Assembly: GCF_051014685.1 (NCBI RefSeq)
Contig: NC_135058.1
Coordinates: forward strand, 9,612,811-9,676,810
Source: Ptiloglossa arizonensis
Taxonomy: Eukaryota; Arthropoda; Insecta; Hymenoptera; Colletidae
Length of the DNA stretch: 64,000 nucleotides
Direction: 5' to 3'
Under the pieces are notes generated by a model. That model was not told the origin of the DNA. It made no database searches and saw only the letters and a program-made list of their open reading frames with translations. This document shows positions 32,703-46,200 of the stretch, piece by piece; positions within the stretch are counted from its first letter, which is position 1; the number at the start of each line of letters is the position of its first letter. The translations under genes and the position numbers were made by a program.

Positions 32703-34430
32703 CAATGATAAAAAGAAATTCGTAATAGAAAATTTACTTGTTCAAACTAATCATTAACGAACACATTTACGCATTATAATCGTACCGTATGCGTGCAAAA
32801 TATCGTTACAAAGATAGTTTATTTAAAATTTAAATGACTCTATATACATACGTGAAATGTATCGCGTAAAGAAAAATTTCATTCGTAGAAATGCGAGAAT
32901 ATGAAAAAAACATGTTCTTCCAGTATCACGCTATAAGATTGATTCTCGAAGGTTTGAATATGAATTTTAAAAAAGATTCAACGCCAGACTGCGGAAACGC
33001 GTCCCTGTGCTAGAGATTGCGAACGCGCCAGAGAAGGGGAACTCAGAAATACGTGAGTTCAGGAGAGAGAAAGAGGAATAGCGAGGGGACGCGTGAGTAA
33101 CCCGTCTCGTGCATGTTAGATTCGAAGCTCCGTGGCACGGGCAGTTGTGCAAAAGCACGGTGCAGAGGTATCCGGCCAAACACTGAAACCCCTCCCTGTT
33201 ACTATCCCATCTTTCTCCCCTTCTAGCATATTCCGCTCACCCGTCTTTCTTGTGCTTCTCCCACCGTTTCCCCTTCTACCGTCGCTCCCTCTCTCGCTTC
33301 GGTACACTCGTGCCGTCTGTTGACCTCTCGCTTCCTCCCTCGGTCTTTTACTTTCTTTTTACAGACAAGCCGGGAGCACGCTGCCCTCGCTCAACTACCT
33401 GTTGTGACGTTCAACGCGCACTCGACGACGCACTGGGCAAATCGAGGGATTCAGCGCGCGCCGCGTGCGCTGCTGCTTTCCGTGTATGCCGTGTACCTTC
33501 CTTCACGGTCGGCAGGACGGTCGTACGCCGCCGTCTCTACGCACAAGAAAGCCTTCCGTTGGTAAAGCGTGTGCCCGATCTATGAGGTAGAGCCGATATT
33601 ATTAAGCCGCGAAAGGTTTGACGCGCACTCCCACTATCGTCTCGTTTCCCGTCCCTCCAGCAACAACGCGATAATAGCGAGCGAGAAGCAGGAAGGGGGA
33701 TAAAGATACAAATAGGGAGAGTGCGAGGGAGAACGTAGCGACAGGCTCTTATTGAGAAGTTTTAGTTAGACTTTCGTAACTAAAGAGGGCATCCGAGACA
33801 CATTTGGGACCCCACATTGGGGCAATCGCAGTACTGACAGTCGAAGGGTGTTTTTATTTACGAGAAGATCGCGATCTGTTGTTTTACAGCTTAAACTTTT
33901 GGTTGCTTCGTTTATCGAAGTATCGGATTAAAAAAATGGAACGATATTTAACAATATTTATAAAACGGGCGACAATTTTATATTTTCGTTGTTCTGGTTA
34001 GATTCGTGTAGGTTAAATCAGTAGGTTAAGTGAACGTGTCGTTTTTTCCAAAGTTTCAATTTTAGTTTGACGTTCGTTGAGAGTTACATCAGTGTGAGTA
34101 TTCAACGTTCGTTCGAGTATACAAAGTCGAGGATAAGGTATCGATAATCGATGTTGGACCGAAGAGAATCGTAAAAAATGAAATTCGGAAAGCGTTCGAT
34201 CCAAAAAATTTCTACTTTATTAAATCGAAACAGTAAGTCACATTGTTCGATCAAAGAGAAATATTTTGTACGTATCGATTCGATAAAATATCCTCCCGAT
34301 GATGGGTTTCTAACGAAAATCGGGAAACATTGAAACCGAGGGAGAACTTTTTATCGAATTCCTCGATCGTAATATATTTCGTAATCGCGTTCGAGGGAAT
34401 AGAAGGCGGTACGGGTTTCATATATGGCGC
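32703..34430. other. Flank between Elp4 duplicate and mastermind
   Basis: AT-rich to 32980, then CpG-rich with GA- and CT-rich runs (33040-33360). Open frames on both strands here are compositional. No exon is convincing. It could hold distal promoter sequence or non-coding exons of mastermind. Confidence 0.4.
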
Positions 34431-35450
34431 CAATTCCGGCTAGTGGTCGAGATCACCGTCAGATGGCGCGGCAATTTGGCCGCCTCTTGTATACACGGAG
34501 TTTCCAGGCCCTGAACTTAGTCGCGCGCGGTGAACGTTCCGTCCTACCGTCGAATCTTCGCGCGCGTCTCGTCGAGAGTGACAGTTCGAAAATCTCTTTA
34601 CCCGGAAGACAAATGCTATCGCTCGACCCGCGGACATTGTTACACTGTCAACGGGGCGATGGAACGCGGACAACGGGGACTTAGTTAGTGCATTGTGTAC
34701 ACGTTACGGACACGGAAAATATCGTGGCAATCTCGTGCGAAGCGCGTTCGCGTGGAGGCTGAACTGGCGGTGACTGGTCGCGTTGGAGCGACACGGACTT
34801 CACGGTATACCGTTCAGTCACGTGGCATCGGGAATAAAACGCGAGGAACAGTATCTATCGGCGATACGTCGCGATGTCAACAACCGGACAGAGAAAACAG
34901 TGTCTAAACACGGCATTGGTGCGTGTCTAAGCGCGTGGAAAGGGTGACGAACTTTGTTTACAGTCTCTCGGCGCGTCGTTCGTTCTCGCGATTGATATCC
35001 ATCTCGAACGAAAGTCACCGAGAGAGAGAGAGGGAGAAAGAACACCCGCGAACTGATTCCCTTGATTCGATCAACGGGATATCGTACGCGATTGTGTTGT
35101 GTTGTGCGCGAAAGTACTGTACATACTGAACGGATTGAACGAAAGTACCGATCGAGGACCGATCGACGCGGAGCACCGACTCGTTCCAGTGTATAATTAT
35201 TCGGCGACGACAGCCGAGGAAGCGAACGAACGAGTGCAACAGGCCAGACGCGCGAACGACAACGACATATTCCAAATGCGTCTTGACCGGAAGTTGAGGA
35301 TCGTCGCATTGGCAGGGTGGCAGAGGATGCTCGGCTCGAGGGCAGCGGCGGGAGACGAGGTCGCAGCAGTAGCAGTAGCGCGCGTCAGGCGCTTCGGTAG
35401 CAGAGGTTCTCACTGAGCTGGCTTACCCTGCGGTGGATTTAGGGGGCTGT
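34431..35450 (+). promoter_or_regulatory. Probable mastermind promoter and 5' UTR
   Basis: One kb of CpG-rich DNA lies directly upstream of the mastermind start codon. It includes a run of GAGAGAGAG around 35021-35031, a GAGA-factor-like motif, and several GC-rich inverted stretches such as GGCGCGGCAATTTGGCCGCC near 34464. Assignment rests on position and composition. No TATA box or mapped start is visible. Confidence 0.4.
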
Positions 35451-35921
35451 ATGGAGGCCGGGGGGCTCCTGCCCCGCCAGCCCCCGCAAGGCCCCCCCGG
35501 CACCGTGCCTGGCCAGATCTCGGTCTGCGTGGGCCAGGCTCCTAACACCACCAATAACAATAGCAACGTTATCGGCCAATCGGCCGGGATTCACGATCTG
35601 AACGCGACCGGCCAGTTAAACGTAACCGGTCAACAGCTGCAGCTGCAGCAACAAATGGGTCAAGCACCTGGTATGGGTGAGGTACTCACCCCCAAGAGGC
35701 AAGCGGTCGTCGATCGTCTGAGACGTAGGATCGAGAGTTATCGGCGCAGACAGACCGATTGTATACCGAGATTCGATCAGAGCTTCAACGGTCTCTGCGA
35801 GCAGAACATACAGGACACCCTCGTGTTGAAGCAACGTTTCCTCGAGAGCAAGGCGAAACGGCAAGCAAAGAAGACGGATAAGAAGCAAAGCGACCCGATC
35901 GGTCTCTCCAGCGTTCACGTG
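35451..35921 (+). CDS. mam: Mastermind, first coding exon (partial)
   Basis: Mastermind binds the groove formed by the Notch intracellular domain and CSL/Su(H) and recruits acetyltransferases in the nucleus. The exon gives 157 residues starting [11 protein letters not shown] Gly/Asn/Gln-rich lead with QLQLQQQ is followed at about 80-143 by the conserved basic helix: [19 protein letters not shown], then [14 protein letters not shown]. The [10 protein letters not shown]...YRR...LESKAKR pattern is the MamL-1 signature of fly and vertebrate mastermind proteins. The ATG at 35451 is chosen because the in-frame codon upstream is only a GTG (35433). The exon ends in phase 0 at 35921 before GTGAGT; reading on gives unrelated sequence to a stop at 36063. 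Fly mastermind is far longer (over 1500 aa), so most coding sequence must lie beyond this window. Confidence 0.93.
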
Positions 35922-37388
35922 GTGAGTCATTTACTCTACTTGTGGCTCTGGCTTTCGTTCGCGGCTCCTGGCGTAGGTGCTGCCGCGCGCCGGTCGTCAA
36001 CCTTCTCGCGAAACGTTTCTTATCGCCCTCTCTATTTCGCCGTGCGTATTATTACGTGTAAGTGATATTCTGTTTACGCCGAGATCGATGGTATCTCGCG
36101 GCATCGGTCGTATATCTGTGCCGTTACGCTTCGTATACGGGAACGAAGTCTCGAATCGTGTCGTTGTCAATAAGCGTGGAACAACGATCCCGCGGAAGGT
36201 GTTACCGAGGCTTCGTTACGTTACGTTCACGACGGATAACCGAAGTTTCGCCGAAGGTCGATCGCGCCGAAAGCGATCCACAAACGAAATTGTCGAGAGG
36301 TCACGCGATTGAGAACATCTAAACTGTAGTATATACCGAGTAAGCGGCACTCGGCAACTTGCCGGGTCAAGACTCTACTACACAGGTTTGGAATCGAAGC
36401 GCAGGCGTAATGAAATACCACGCTCTTTACACCTATCCAAGTTTCATTTACAAAGCAATGGGACGTACCGTCGTTGACAACCGCGTGGCCTGAAATTTTC
36501 CGCGTTAATTGATCTATTTACCGTTAAAAAATATTTGCGTCACGATTGCTCATTTTACGATTACGTTGCACAAATCGTTAATCGTGATTAAATACCTTAA
36601 CGAGGTTTCAAAAATATACCGTTACATAATTGTTTTCGAGTCCGTTGAAATCTTCCTTCGCTTTTATTAAGTACAAACACTTGTTCTTTTCGATTGAATC
36701 ACGCTTTCGGATATTCTTCGATCGTTTTCACTACTTTTCCGATCGCAAGTGACTTTTTTCATAACTCGTTGGATACTTGCCAACTTTCAATTTCTAGATC
36801 GCGTTCTCGGTCGGTTCGGTGCTATTTCTTCGTATGCCGAAATTAAAATATTTATTATTCGCAACGCGCGAAGATTATTTCGGCACAATCTTTCTTTTCT
36901 TTCCAAAGTGTTGAGCGATTTGTCCATTGTTTTCCACGAGCGTTCCCGAATCTCTTGCAAGTTTGATTAATAATTCTTCGAAAAAATTTCTCCAACCTAC
37001 CGAGTAAATAATCTTCGTTCTTTTCAAAGCGTTGAGTTATCGATCGTACACTTCGCGTTCAACCGCGTCTTTAATTTTTCATCCTACTCCCAACGAAAAA
37101 AGAATTTATTTCCCGACAAAGAATGTTAATATTTCCCGCGTTCCTGTAAAAATACGCTCTCGTCCGAAACGTTACGAGCGCCCGTGACGAAATAAACGAA
37201 AACGTCATTTGTATTAAAATTTCCCTTCGTCGGTCGCGAACGACACAAAGAGATCTCCTTCGGCATGCTGTACGCGGTATAAGTACTCTTCCTTCTTCCG
37301 AGAATTTTGAATAATTTCTCGTTCTTCTTTCGATTTTAATATTTACGCCTCGCGCTGAATTATCCTATTCTCTGAAACAATTCAAGTA
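35922..37388 (+). other. Start of the long mastermind intron
   Basis: The intron begins with the donor GTGAGT at 35922. CpG-rich to about 36350, then AT-richer. Open frames near 36000-36320 are extensions of compositional bias. No second exon with a Gln-rich mastermind-like sequence is seen here or later in the window. Confidence 0.55.
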
Positions 37389-37521
37389 TCGGGTTGTTCG
37401 TAAAGTAATTTCGTTTTCCAAAATTGGGAGTATACAATTCAATAAATCGTTTACACACTCTAAAAGAATCGTTTCATTTTCACGAAAGAAAAAAAAACGA
37501 AACGACTTTCCGAACAACCTA
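37389..37521. mobile_element. Mariner-type MITE, family 1
   Basis: Inverted ends CGGGTTGTTCGTAAAGT and ACTTTCCGAACAACCTAA flank a core of about 130 bp, adjoined by TA. The core, read on the minus strand, matches the MITE at 49015-49152 (GAAACGATT...TAGAGTGTGTAAACG...TTGAATTGTATA). Confidence 0.75.
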
Positions 37522-38088
37522 ATATACACGCGAATAACTTTATCGAGACGTTTAAAAATATTAAACGTCTCAAATACCGTACGATCACATACGACGAATT
37601 GGTCCCGGGCCAGAGGACGAATTCACGGTCGTTTTTGTGTCCTTATTAAAACAATGAAAAAAAAAAAGAAGCAATCGTTTGTAATGCAACGGCGTAACGA
37701 TAGTTTTTTTTTTTACAAAGGACAGCGTATTTGAGAATACGGCTTATTCAGAAATATGAAAATATATTCAGGAAACCTTGAGGAGAGGACAATAATCGGT
37801 TTCAGAAACAGCTATAAAGAGACCGGTTTTAAGAACTGCAATTCATTCTTCGGGATCTGGATCATGGCTCTGCGATTCTGAGGTCTTTATTGAAGTCTCT
37901 CTCTCTCTGTTACGCTGCAACGTTTTTTTACGATATTCTTACGCAATTAATGTAATAGCAGGAACCATGCATAGACGGTTTTGTAACATTTACAATGGTA
38001 TTGTTCCGAAATATTGTCCTACGATTGTTTTCGAGAAGTACGAGTAACGGGGGAATTTTCAAACGAACGAAATATCAGAAATAGTATA
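37522..38088. other. Intronic DNA, nothing recognised
   Basis: Mixed AT-rich sequence with A and T homopolymers (37655 and 37702) and a TCTCTCTCTCTC run at about 37899. No exon or repeat family identified. Confidence 0.4.
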
Positions 38089-38227
38089 TACTGGGTTGTT
38101 CGATAAGTTTTGATAAAATTTATTGAACGATACCGTACCAGGTTGCTGGTACAAAATTTATCGTACGGTATAGTACCAGATTGCTCGATAAGTTTTTATC
38201 GAACGACAAATCTTATTGAACAACCTA
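38089..38227. mobile_element. Mariner-type MITE, family 2
   Basis: GGGTTGTTCGATAAGTTT and CTTATTGAACAACCTA are inverted ends, with nested inner repeats (TATCGTACGGTA and ATACCGTACC; AGGTTGCTGG and AGATTGCTCG). The ends match the 50 bp hairpin at 23580-23629 better than family 1. Confidence 0.75.
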
Positions 38228-39794
38228 TTAATAACACCTCTAGGAAACGTGTGATTTATGATTTATTATTTTAAATAATATCACGTAGTAAGCAGACAGT
38301 ATTTTTTCAAACTAGTAATTCGAGTATCGGGGTGTATTAATAACAGCGTGAAAGTGGTCAATACCGGCGGAAAATGTTACGTATCGATCCTTGAGTTTGG
38401 GTTCTCGTTGGAGCAAAGCGCTCGTTATTAATTTATAATACACAGTTCGAAAAATCGTAACGTTACCGGACGAAAGTAAGTTAAAAACGAGCCGGATAAA
38501 TGTTACGAAAGTGGACTCGAAATAACCACTCCGATACAGTGTGTGCCCTCGTAGAACGCGAACTTGGATTCGAAACTGGAAAACGGATACCCTGTAAAAG
38601 TCTGAAAAGCCTCGGTCGATAATCGTATTTCGTTTCAAAAAAAAAAGAAAAAAAAAAGAAAAGAAAGAACCGAATACATTACTTCGTTCGATAACTAAAA
38701 GTAAACAAACTCGAGCCGATGTTTAATCGCAATTTTGTTATCGCGTCGAACTCGGTGCTCCACCTCGGAGAAATAAGTTTATAAACTCCGCGCGTATATA
38801 TAAATAAAACGCGGTCCAATGTTGCGCGTCGCGGTGAAAAAGCGACGAAATTGGAAAGAAAGTTCCCCCCGGCACGCGTACCTACAATACGATCAACGAT
38901 AAATCGTTTATCGTCGATTTCGCGCGAGAAACCTACGTAACGAAAGTTGTCGTTGATTAAATTTAGAAACTTTTTTGTTCCATATAAATTTTCCATAGAA
39001 TCGATAATAACCGAGATATCGACCCGACCCTTTCTACCCGTGATACCGTACGAGGGTGAGAACGGCGAACGGAGCCCCTGTTTATTTGTGCCCCAGAAAA
39101 TAAAACCGAGAGACGTCGGAGACGCCAGGAAACGCTAAAAATAACCTTTACATTCGAACAATATTTCTTATACGAGCTCCAACAGCTCGTATCGAGTGAT
39201 TTCGTCGGTATTATTATAATATTCACCGAACGAAGCCAGCCCACTTTCGTCGTTGCTCGAACGTCGTATCGTGAAAAGTAGCCAATCTTCTCTCTCTGTC
39301 TCTCTCTTTTTCTCTTTATCTTTCTCTCTCTTATTCCCGTCGCGTATCAATCCACGCGTTTTGAAAGCGATGCGAAACAGGTGGATGCGCGACGTCGCGC
39401 CGGTGCGGAGGAGGGCGTCGTTAAGTTGTAGGTTCTGCCTACGTCGGTTACCTGTAGGCGTTCGATTCGAGACGTCCCGTATTAACCTTGGATTTACGTC
39501 AATGCAGGGGCGTTCCACGGTACGTGTAACGTCATTGTCACGAACTTATACGCGATGCGTTTATTTCGACCTTCGTGAGCCTCGCTGACAACCTTTGCCG
39601 CAACGGGGTGTGAATTTCCCTTTCTTTTTTAGTCGCGCGCGGATACACCCACGCGGCTGTTATAAAAGCTGCGCAAGTAGCGAAACAAGAACGAAACGAG
39701 ATGCAGGGTTTCGTTGACGAATCGCGCGCTCGTCTAGGAGCGAGATGTTTGTTAAGTATTTCTTGAGAACTTCCGTGTCGATTCGAATGCACGA
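38228..39794. other. Intronic DNA, nothing recognised
   Basis: CpG-rich with poly(A) near 38638-38660 and a CT-rich run at 39287-39330. Frames of about 100 codons on both strands show no protein features. Confidence 0.4.
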
Positions 39795-39966
39795 AAAAGA
39801 AAAAAATAGTCACTGTGTCGAAATTCTTTTCTAGGAAGGAAAAGAAAATAGTCACCGTGTCGAAATTCTTTTCTTCCAAGAGAAGAAAAAAATAGTCACC
39901 GTGTCGAAATTCTTTTCTTGGAAGAGAAGAAAAAAGTAGTCACCGTTTCGAAATTTTTTTCTTGGA
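39795..39966. repeat. 42-44 bp tandem repeat, four copies
   Basis: The motif TAGTCACYGTGTCGAAATTC recurs at 39807, 39849, 39893 and 39937, each followed by TTTTCT and an A/G-rich tail. Spacing is 42, 44 and 44 bp. A frame of 113 codons across it is a repeat artefact. Confidence 0.85.
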
Positions 39967-42900
39967 ATAAAAAAAAGAAAATACCAGGATCTATGGATCG
40001 TGGTAATTTTCAGGGGAGAATCCATTCCGATGATACGGACGGGGGCGAATTTATACTTTCGAGTCCGATAACATCTAGTGTACAAATTGTACACTAATTT
40101 GAGCTAATTAATACGAAGAAGAGAATCTAGCGAAATTGACGGAAATTCTTTTCGAAATATTCTGCCCTGTCTGGAGAACTTCTACAGTTCCATCGAGTCT
40201 TTCAACGATCATTGTGTCAGGACCAACGGACTCTTCGAATCGATCCGTTTCGCTAATTGTTCGTTTCATTTTACCAATTATTGCTCGATCGTTGACACGC
40301 GCGGTATTTATATTACATTTACTCTTGTATACCGAAATGATTACGTAACCTTACCGAATCGATAATTCGTACGCCGGAGACAAGCTCGGGAGTATTTTGA
40401 TCTTTTCCAATTAATTAAACAATTTGAATATTCTAACGAGTATTCCGTTCGTATACTCCAACGAACGTACTTCGAGAGTGTCTCTCTATCGATCGAATGG
40501 AGCGTTCGGAGTACTTTATCTTTTGCTAATAGATTATCTAGAAATTGAACCACGTATTTGATACATTTTCAGGGATTCGTTTCATCCCTGTTCGTTTACG
40601 GCCGAATAATATTTTCAAGCGCCAAAAAAAAAAAAGAAAAAGAAAAAAACCCGGTCAAGTTCATCGCGTTTCCATCGTGAACGACGGATGTACGATCAAT
40701 TGACTCGAGTATGCGAATCATTCGTCGGGTCTCGTTCGTTCTTGTTCGTGAAACTTGCTCTAACAGTGACGTTGCTCGAAACGTCGTTACAATAGTCGAG
40801 CACCGAGCCAGATAAAGAGCTTCGGTTCGGTTTTAATTGCGAGTGTTCGTTTCGCCTCGATACAATCAATTCACCTCGAATCTCGAGTGCTCGGATATCT
40901 CTACCGAAAATGTCTCGCGCAGTTCCTTCAACCCGATGAAGCGAGCTCACAGCGGTCTAACCGTTTCCGGCTATCGTGGCTTAATTAAAAGGCGGTCACA
41001 GGCCAGCGAGCCATTATTTTCCCGGAGAGTCGCTCGACGAGAAACAGAAAACTTCTTCCGGTTTTCCGAAGTACGAACAATTGGCTCCATCGTTGGGACC
41101 ACGGAACCGTACGGAACATTTCTCGAAGCAAGCGCATACGTAGGTCTCTAGTTAATTTCTTCTCACCCCTACCATCACTACTACCACCACCATTGACGCA
41201 CGGGTTACAATTAATACGGAACAAGTAAAATTTCTTTTCTTTTTTTTCGCAACGAAGATTGACAAGGTGACAAGATTGACTGTCTTTCGATACAGCGGCG
41301 TGGCTGTAAAAATAATGCATCGATGCGGTATTTGCATAACCGATAAGCGATACAAGTGTCGAGTGGTCGAAAGCGTCCCGAGTCGTCGATTAATTCCTCT
41401 TTATCCGCTCGGGAAAATTAATTTCTCGCTCGTGAACGAACCCTCGCGATTTCCACCGTGTTCTTTTTCTCTTTTATTTTTTCTCTCTACTTCTTTCGGT
41501 TATTTCTCCGCAACAATCGTTTTACAACGGTTCGCGGATCCTCGCCGTCCGGTGTCCGCGGGAGCGTGTGTCAAGGTTGCGTAAGAGAGAGAGACCAGTT
41601 TGAAAAAATGCCTCGCGAGCGCTGGAAGCCACGCATGCAAATGTTGTCCGCTTTCTGGAGCGGATCGCTCCTCCGGTCGTGTCGCGTGTTTGTTGCTGCT
41701 GCGCGATGCGCGCGCGTCGCTCGCCCCCCACTCCGTCCCGCGGATCTAATATCGAGGGAAAAAAAAAACGGTGTCGGTTAAAATCGTCGTCGCGCGGCAC
41801 TTTTCTCTCGGTGTCCCGCGTAATTGGCCGATCGGTCGGACAGACGGACCGTACGTACGTGGAAACGTGTACACATGCGCACGCGCGTGCGCAGAAACAG
41901 ACACGACGACTGGACCCGCGCGTAGCTTAATTAAATGGCAGTTGCCGCGCGTTGAACGTGAAAGTGAACTATTATTTATAGCGGGTTAAATAAGGGAGTT
42001 TGCCCCCTCCTCCTCTCTACGTACACACACCATCCCCTCTATCCACTCCCCGCAGACGACGGAAACTTCTCTGTCGGTCTCATGGCGAAAATATTCCGCG
42101 TACGTTTTTCGAAACGTTGTTGCTTGCACAAGTTGCCACTCGGTGCTCGGTGTTTTACTATTTAATACACCAACGGTGGTTTCGAGTTACTCGATAGTAA
42201 CGTGTAGACGTGTATAGAACGCCCCGTTGGATAATCGACGAGATCTTTTGTCAGAATTGGTCATTTTTAATGGAAAATTGTCTTGTACGTTAAATGTTCG
42301 TTCTTTAGACGGTTAAACTTTGGGTGTGAGGGTTACTTGAGAGGGTTGTTCTGTAATTTTTATTGTACAGATTTTTTTTGGAGGGGAGTTGAAATTGACG
42401 ATCTCGTTTTGGTAAAATTGACAAATTCACATCGGCGAGCGTCATCGTACTCGTTACGATCGATCGTTCGAAACGTAGAGCGACGAGGGATTGCGCGGGT
42501 TTGATATCGTTGGTGATATCGGTATTGTGAAACCTGTACAATATAGATACAGTTCGTTCGAAAATATAGATATCGCGCACGGTTGGAACGGATCGGTCGA
42601 AATGTAGAAAGGAGACAAGCGTCGCAGGTAGTTCTCGTGAATGCGTAACGTCTGAAGAAAATAAAACGGCTGTTCAAGGTCACCGAGGATTCCAACTCCA
42701 ATCGTTCCTCTTTGATCGGTTACTTCGTTCGTAGCTTCGCGATACGACAGCGACACGACAGTTGCACGAAAACGGGGCTGAAAACTCTTGCAATTAACGA
42801 GGGAATCGATCCGATAAGAAGGAACCACGTTCAACAACGATCCATTTTTGCTCGAAACTCCCGACTTCGCTCGTTGCCAAATGATTATCCCTTTAGAGTA

Positions 42901-43185
42901 CAACGCAACGAAGATTCGTATGCAATTAGCGGGAAACTACCGTACACCTGGCGGCGGAGTATAGTTTCGACATTTCGGATGCACGAAACGCGTCCATCAG
43001 CGAGACAGTCCATTCCAGACTCGTGATGCGCAAGACAGGTGCGCACACGTTTCGCGTGCCCGTGGTTGCGATACGATATTTTTACGTCGAGTTCGTCTTT
43101 CTCTCTCATGAACGGAGAAACTATCTGGCACGGTACAAAAGTGAGAGTAGCGTCTGACGCGATCGGTGGTGGTAGTGGTGGGGGA
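39967..43185. other. Intronic DNA with one TCAAGGTCA site
   Basis: No exon recognised. The stretch has poly(A) at 40625-40650, CpG-rich DNA with acidic/basic frame artefacts at 41550-41900, and a TCAAGGTCA nuclear-receptor half-site at 42674-42682. Confidence 0.4.
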
Positions 43186-43204
43186 GTGACCTTGAACGGC
43201 CAAT
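43186..43204 (-). promoter_or_regulatory. FTZ-F1/ERR-type site with CCAAT-like flank
   Basis: GTGACCTTGAACGGCCAAT contains TCAAGGTCA on the minus strand, the extended half-site bound by FTZ-F1 and ERR-type nuclear receptors. The same 19-mer with one change occurs at 61687-61705. Binding is inferred from motif only. Confidence 0.4.
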
Positions 43205-46200
43205 AGAGTTCGATCAGTCCCCTGGCGCATACCGTCGCGATATCATCTCGACGACGAACGAAATCAGCTCGTCGGTGTACACGACGTACTCGGTTCGAGA
43301 TTAATCGGCGCGCGCGTTGAGAACGTTGATCGGTCACCTAGCGGGACACCCTGTATACATTTGCCATCGAACGTTGATAATTTGCCTCGGCGTAGATTAC
43401 GATGGTTTCGCGTTATCGGGCCGAACGTTCACGATTTTCAGCAGAAATTAATCATCGCTTTATCTCCGGCTTACACATTGCGCAGTCGTGTCTGGTTCCT
43501 TGGCGACTTCTGTCTCATTAATATCCATCCCCAGCTTTCACCGAATATGTACTCCTTATCTTCTATCGAAATCGCTTGATCTATTAATAAAGTTCCAAAG
43601 GTCATCTCTCCTTTTTCGAAGCTTCGATTCGTGATTAACGTTACGAATATTCCAATATTCCCCGTACGTACGAAATAGTATTTTTCGAATCGCAGGTGAT
43701 AGGCCGAGGTCCGATCTCGATTCGATCGCGATCGAAAATAACGTTCAATTGTACAGTTTCGCGCGGTCAGGTACGCGACTGTATGTACATACGTGTAGGA
43801 ACTCGGTGAATCGTCGAGTCGATCCTTCTGTTTGCTCTTAAATCGATTTTTGTAAACGTTCGGGCAATAATTTACAAATTTCTCGACGTTAGTTTCAAGA
43901 TCAGAGGAGTAAAAAAAAAACTCACCTACGAAGAAAGTCTGCTCCGTAAAACTGTCGACCACAGTGTCAGGAGAAGTGTCTCGAGTTCGTAACTTCTATC
44001 CGATAGTAGTTTCTTTAACTCTACATTTACCAATCAGTCAAAATGACCGGTTTCGATTGTTCTTACAAAGAAATTTACTTCAATTTTCCATAGAATTTTT
44101 CGAGAGCTCTTACAACATTTTTTTATCCTATAGACACAATCAATTTCACAAGTGCCCTCTTTTTCCTCGATCATCGATCCTCCCGAGATACATTTAAGCA
44201 ACACACTGAAATCTATCTCTCTTGGTTCCAGTGTTAAAATACAAGCTCGCGGATTATAGAAGCCGATTCTCGACCAAGAAAGACTGGTTGACGTTTAAAA
44301 ATTGTTCAATGAATTTTTTTCGCGCAACGTTAACCTGTACTCGGCGCATTCAACAGATGGTTGTTCGATAAATTCGACGCCGTTGGTACGCTTCGAGTGG
44401 TTCGCGAGCAGTTTAGATAAATCGAATATTATACAAATCGCAATTTTTGTTTCGTTAAAAGTTACACAATCGTCCCGATCGGTCGAGGATGAAATTCGCG
44501 AGTTCAACGTGAACGATTACGATCGATTTCTCCGTGAAGAAAGAAAATTAAAAAAAGAAACACGATCGATCGTTTTAAGCCGCTACTTAGGGGTTGATCT
44601 AGAAAATTTCCAATCGGTCGATCGCATCTTCGGGCATATTATTAAATCGATTATAATGTTGCGTCAGTCTCTTCGATAACACGTTGGATAAAGAGAAAAG
44701 CAACGAAGTCTGAAGGAAAACCGAGAAGGATGTAACAGATCCGCCAATAACGATATCGCGCTCGCTATTCCGCTGGCATTCACACATGCACGCGCACACA
44801 CACACACATACAAATGGGGACCATGCGCTTGTGGAAACATCGCCGGATTATATACCTACATGGTAGTTGTTTCGCTCATTCATAATCATGGCGACGCTGC
44901 TGCTCACTACGAACAATGAGGAGCATAAGCGGCCCATACTCGTAGACCACAACGCGGGGAAAGCTGTGGGAATCGCGATTTCCGTTGCGAAGTCGACTGA
45001 CTGCGGTGAACCAGATTCTTCTCGGTTCTGTTCGTCCCTTCCAGTCGTTCGTTTCTGTCCCGTGTCACGTGTTTCCGATTTAGCTGACAAATTTGGACAC
45101 ACGTACACGCTCACGCACACGCGTACGCACCTACGCTCGCGTGCTCTTACGAATGCACGATCCATTGTCTATCGTACAATTAATCGATCCGAGCGGTTGG
45201 AAGTTTGCATGGTTAGGTGTACACGGAACGTCCTTGAAAAAGATTGTCTCCGCTGGAGAGATTGTTCGACCGAAATGGATCGCAGAAGGCTCGAATACGG
45301 GGAAACGTGAATACGGAGATTCTACGCGCGAAGATCAGTTGGAAAAATGGAGTAGTATTCTTTTTTTTTTTCTCGATCGTGCGCGCTTGTAACAGATATC
45401 TAGGGCAGGATTCGTCGAATCGAATTTCGGTAAGTCGTCGGCTTCGAAGAGTTTTATAATTGAATTTTTTTTTTTTCTTTTTTTTTTGGAAACAAAGCGT
45501 CGAAAAAATCTATTCCACCATCTCGGTTTATTTTTTCACCCGGAATCTCGTGCAATCTCTTCGCAGTTGCGTACGATACGTGGATGTTTAATCGTGAGAA
45601 GGATTTTCAAAGAAATTGTCAAACGTATCATTGTACGGTGTTGTTATATCGTAACGAGGACGTAGACACTATTTGGAGGTGAAAATAATATAATTTTCTA
45701 TGAGAGCTACGGAATGGTTTTTCTTCGTGTCGATAACGGTTTTTGTGTTCTATTAAACCGCTCGAAAAACCTTCCTAGCGGAGACTAGTCGTTTTCGAGA
45801 AACTCGGTACAGTACGAACGTGTATATCTCAAGATGTATACAGTCTATCCACCTACGGTTGTTCCCGATAATACGAAATAGTGACTCAGGAAGACATTGT
45901 TTGCTTTAAAGAGATAGAACTTACGGCGGGTGGAATATTTCTGCAAGATCATTGTTTTCGAGATTTCAAGATCACCGATGTTTCTCCGAAACCGCGCGTA
46001 TTTTCATTGTTACAATATTCCAGCTTGGCGCGAGTGGAATACAATGGCCTTCGGGTGACCTCGAGTACCAGAAAATGCGCGGTTCCTTAAAAAAAAAAAA
46101 ACTTTACCAATGACCTTGAAATCTCGAAAAATCTCCTCAGGTGCTACGGTATCTTTTCAAATAAATATATCTCTTTCTCTCCGATCGAACATTGTCGTTC

